The translations under genes were made by a program, and so were the position numbers. Of a stretch of 6,532 nt of DNA, positions 5,654 to 6,532 are shown one piece after another (the stretch's first letter is position 1; the number at the start of each line of letters is the position of its first letter). Source of the stretch: Oscillospiraceae bacterium (GTDB lineage Bacteria > Bacillota > Clostridia > Oscillospirales > Ruminococcaceae); NCBI GenBank assembly GCA_900762805.1, contig CAAFHY010000115.1:1-6532 (forward strand), given 5' to 3'. The notes beneath the pieces were generated by a model, which made no database searches, was not told the DNA's origin, and worked only from the letters and a program-made list of their open reading frames with translations.

Positions 5654-6424
5654 ATGAGCGAAAAAATGTATCATCTCAACCTCTGTAAGGAGGACCTCTG
5701 CGGCACGCGCTATGCCATTCTGCCCGGCGACCCCGGCCGCGTTGAAAAGATCGCCTCCCACCTCGACGACCCGCGCCGGCTCGGCCAGAACCGCGAATAC
5801 ACGCAGTACCTCGGCTGGCTGGAGGGGCAGCCGGTGCTGGTCATGTCAACCGGGATGGGCGGCCCGTCAACGGCCATCGCCGTCGAGGAGCTGGCACAGC
5901 TCGGCGTTGACACGCTGATCCGCGTCGGCACCTGCGGCGGTATGCAGATGGAGGTCAAGGCCGGCGATATCGTCATCGTCAACGCCGCCATCCGCATGGA
6001 GGGCACCAGCCGCGAATACTTACCCATTGAATTCCCCGCCGTTTCCGACTACGACGTCACCACGGCGCTCATCCGCTCGGCCAAAGAGCAGCAGCTTCCC
6101 TATCATGTCGGCGTGGCCCACTGCAAGGACAGCTTCTACGGCCAGCACGATCCCTCCCGTATGCCGGTCGGCTACGAGCTTCTCAACAAATGGCAGGCCT
6201 GGATCATGGGCGGCGCCCTGTGCAGTGAAATGGAAACGGCCGCGCTCTTTACCGTTTCCTCCTGCCTGCGTCTGCGCGCCGGCGGCGTCATGCTGTGCGT
6301 CTGGAATCAGGAGCGCCGCAAGGCCGGCCTCGACCGGGACGAAACGCATGATACCGAGCGCGCCATCCGCACAGCGGTGGACGCTGTGCGCCTTCTCATC
6401 GTGGAAGACGGCAAGACAAACTAA
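5654..6424 (+). CDS. udp: Uridine phosphorylase (EC 2.4.2.3)
   Basis: 256 residues, matching the usual length. It reversibly converts uridine and phosphate to uracil and ribose-1-phosphate in cytosolic pyrimidine salvage. Visible landmarks are LPGDPGRVEKIA (23-34, Arg29 for phosphate), Arg47, STGMGGPSTAIAVEELAQLG (65-84, a family hallmark), LIRVGTCGG (88-96, Arg90 and Thr93), EFPAVSDY (126-133), KDSFYGQH (158-165, Gln164 probably contacting the base) and SEMETAAL (191-198, Glu192-Met193-Glu194 for the ribose). Much of the chain aligns by eye with E. coli Udp. The base-binding Arg two residues after the Gln in E. coli is Asp166 here; Arg169 nearby might substitute, and I believe GQH is usual in Gram-positive members. 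The ATG at 5654 is chosen because AAAGGA lies about 10 bases upstream and the family N-terminus begins there; an in-frame start at 5555 would lie inside the previous gene. It may be co-transcribed with the MntP-like gene. Confidence 0.92.
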   Translation: MSEKMYHLNLCKEDLCGTRYAILPGDPGRVEKIASHLDDPRRLGQNREYTQYLGWLEGQPVLVMSTGMGGPSTAIAVEELAQLGVDTLIRVGTCGGMQMEVKAGDIVIVNAAIRMEGTSREYLPIEFPAVSDYDVTTALIRSAKEQQLPYHVGVAHCKDSFYGQHDPSRMPVGYELLNKWQAWIMGGALCSEMETAALFTVSSCLRLRAGGVMLCVWNQERRKAGLDRDETHDTERAIRTAVDAVRLLIVEDGKTN

Positions 6425-6442
6425 ATGCTTGCAAAATGCTTG
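6423..6442 (+). repeat. Short direct repeat next to the -35 element
   Basis: AAATGCTTG occurs at 6423-6431 and again at 6434-6442, an 11-base period or about one helical turn. The second copy overlaps the -35 of the promoter at 6440-6468. A regulator binding site is possible, but chance cannot be excluded. Confidence 0.3.
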
Positions 6443-6468
6443 AATTTTCGGGCAGAATATAGTATACT
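6440..6468 (+). promoter_or_regulatory. Sigma-A-like promoter for a gene beyond the window
   Basis: TTGAAT (6440-6445), a 17-base spacer and TATACT (6463-6468) match the consensus at 4 and 5 of 6 positions. Transcription would start near 6475 and read out of the window. Confidence 0.65.
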
Positions 6469-6485
6469 TTAATTCCAGTAAGGCG

Positions 6486-6502
6486 TTTTTTTTTTTTTTT
6501 TT
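6486..6502 (+). repeat. 17-base T homopolymer in a leader or promoter region
   Basis: Seventeen consecutive T residues, exceptional in this GC-rich window. No stable stem precedes them, so they do not look like an intrinsic terminator. They lie between the promoter at 6440-6468 and another extended -10 at 6515-6523, where length changes could alter spacing or transcript slippage. Confidence 0.75.
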
Positions 6503-6514
6503 GGGTGGGACATG

Positions 6515-6523
6515 TGCTACAAT
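6515..6523 (+). promoter_or_regulatory. Second extended -10 element near the window end
   Basis: TGC-TACAAT (hexamer 6518-6523) fits an extended -10. At 17-base spacing the -35 position falls inside the T run, so a -35 is weak or absent. It may be a second start for the gene beyond the window. Confidence 0.35.
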
Positions 6524-6532
6524 GCTTTTTGA

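Noticed and set aside
5077..5655. 192-codon minus-strand open frame opposite the MntP-like gene
   Set aside because: Gln/Ala/Gly-rich shadow of a hydrophobic plus-strand gene with family motifs and a good ribosome site.
6486..6502. Intrinsic terminator after uridine phosphorylase
   Set aside because: The T run has no convincing GC stem immediately before it and follows a promoter.

Overview
The window is GC-rich, densely packed bacterial DNA with strong Shine-Dalgarno sites (AAGGAGG type), sigma-A-like promoters with extended -10 elements, and protein families typical of Firmicutes. I infer a high-GC member of the Clostridia (an Oscillospiraceae/Ruminococcaceae-like gut bacterium is plausible). 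The sequence does not fix the species.

Left half (1-3938, minus strand): a compact three-gene operon read right to left from an extended -10 promoter near 3910-3938. It encodes (i) a 63-residue single-pass membrane protein, (ii) an 812-residue protein whose first ~500 residues are acidic and low in complexity and whose last ~300 residues have the layout of an ABC-transporter ATPase with every nucleotide-handling motif changed, and (iii) a polytopic membrane protein, cut off by the window edge, that combines a six-helix ABC-2-permease-like part with a seventh helix and an outward-facing signal-peptidase-I-like (S26) domain. In that domain the catalytic serine position is alanine, but a lysine sits at the usual general-base position. 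The small protein also looks like the start of an S26 protein: helix, then a P-S-I-F-G-F motif, with its stop just before the catalytic serine would come. The genes are 12 bp apart and overlapping by 8 bp, so they are probably translated together. The cassette therefore looks like a transporter plus peptidase assembly rebuilt from apparently inactive parts, and it is the most unusual thing here.

Middle (3939-5019): a short inter-operon region with an inverted repeat between two back-to-back promoter-like sequences, then a minus-strand NYN-LOTUS protein (PIN-like RNase domain plus OST-HTH RNA-binding domain). Its promoter-like sequence lies about 215 bp upstream of its start, implying a long GC-rich leader with at least one hairpin.

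Right half (5020-6532, plus strand): a divergent six-helix MntP-like cation efflux protein that lacks the first-helix aspartate of the family, then a uridine phosphorylase. Both may be on one transcript. After the phosphorylase comes a good promoter (TTGAAT-17-TATACT), a 17-base T run and a second extended -10, presumably serving a gene beyond the window.

No RNA genes, insertion sequences, CRISPR arrays or attachment sites were seen. The long open frames antisense to the real genes are by-products of high GC.
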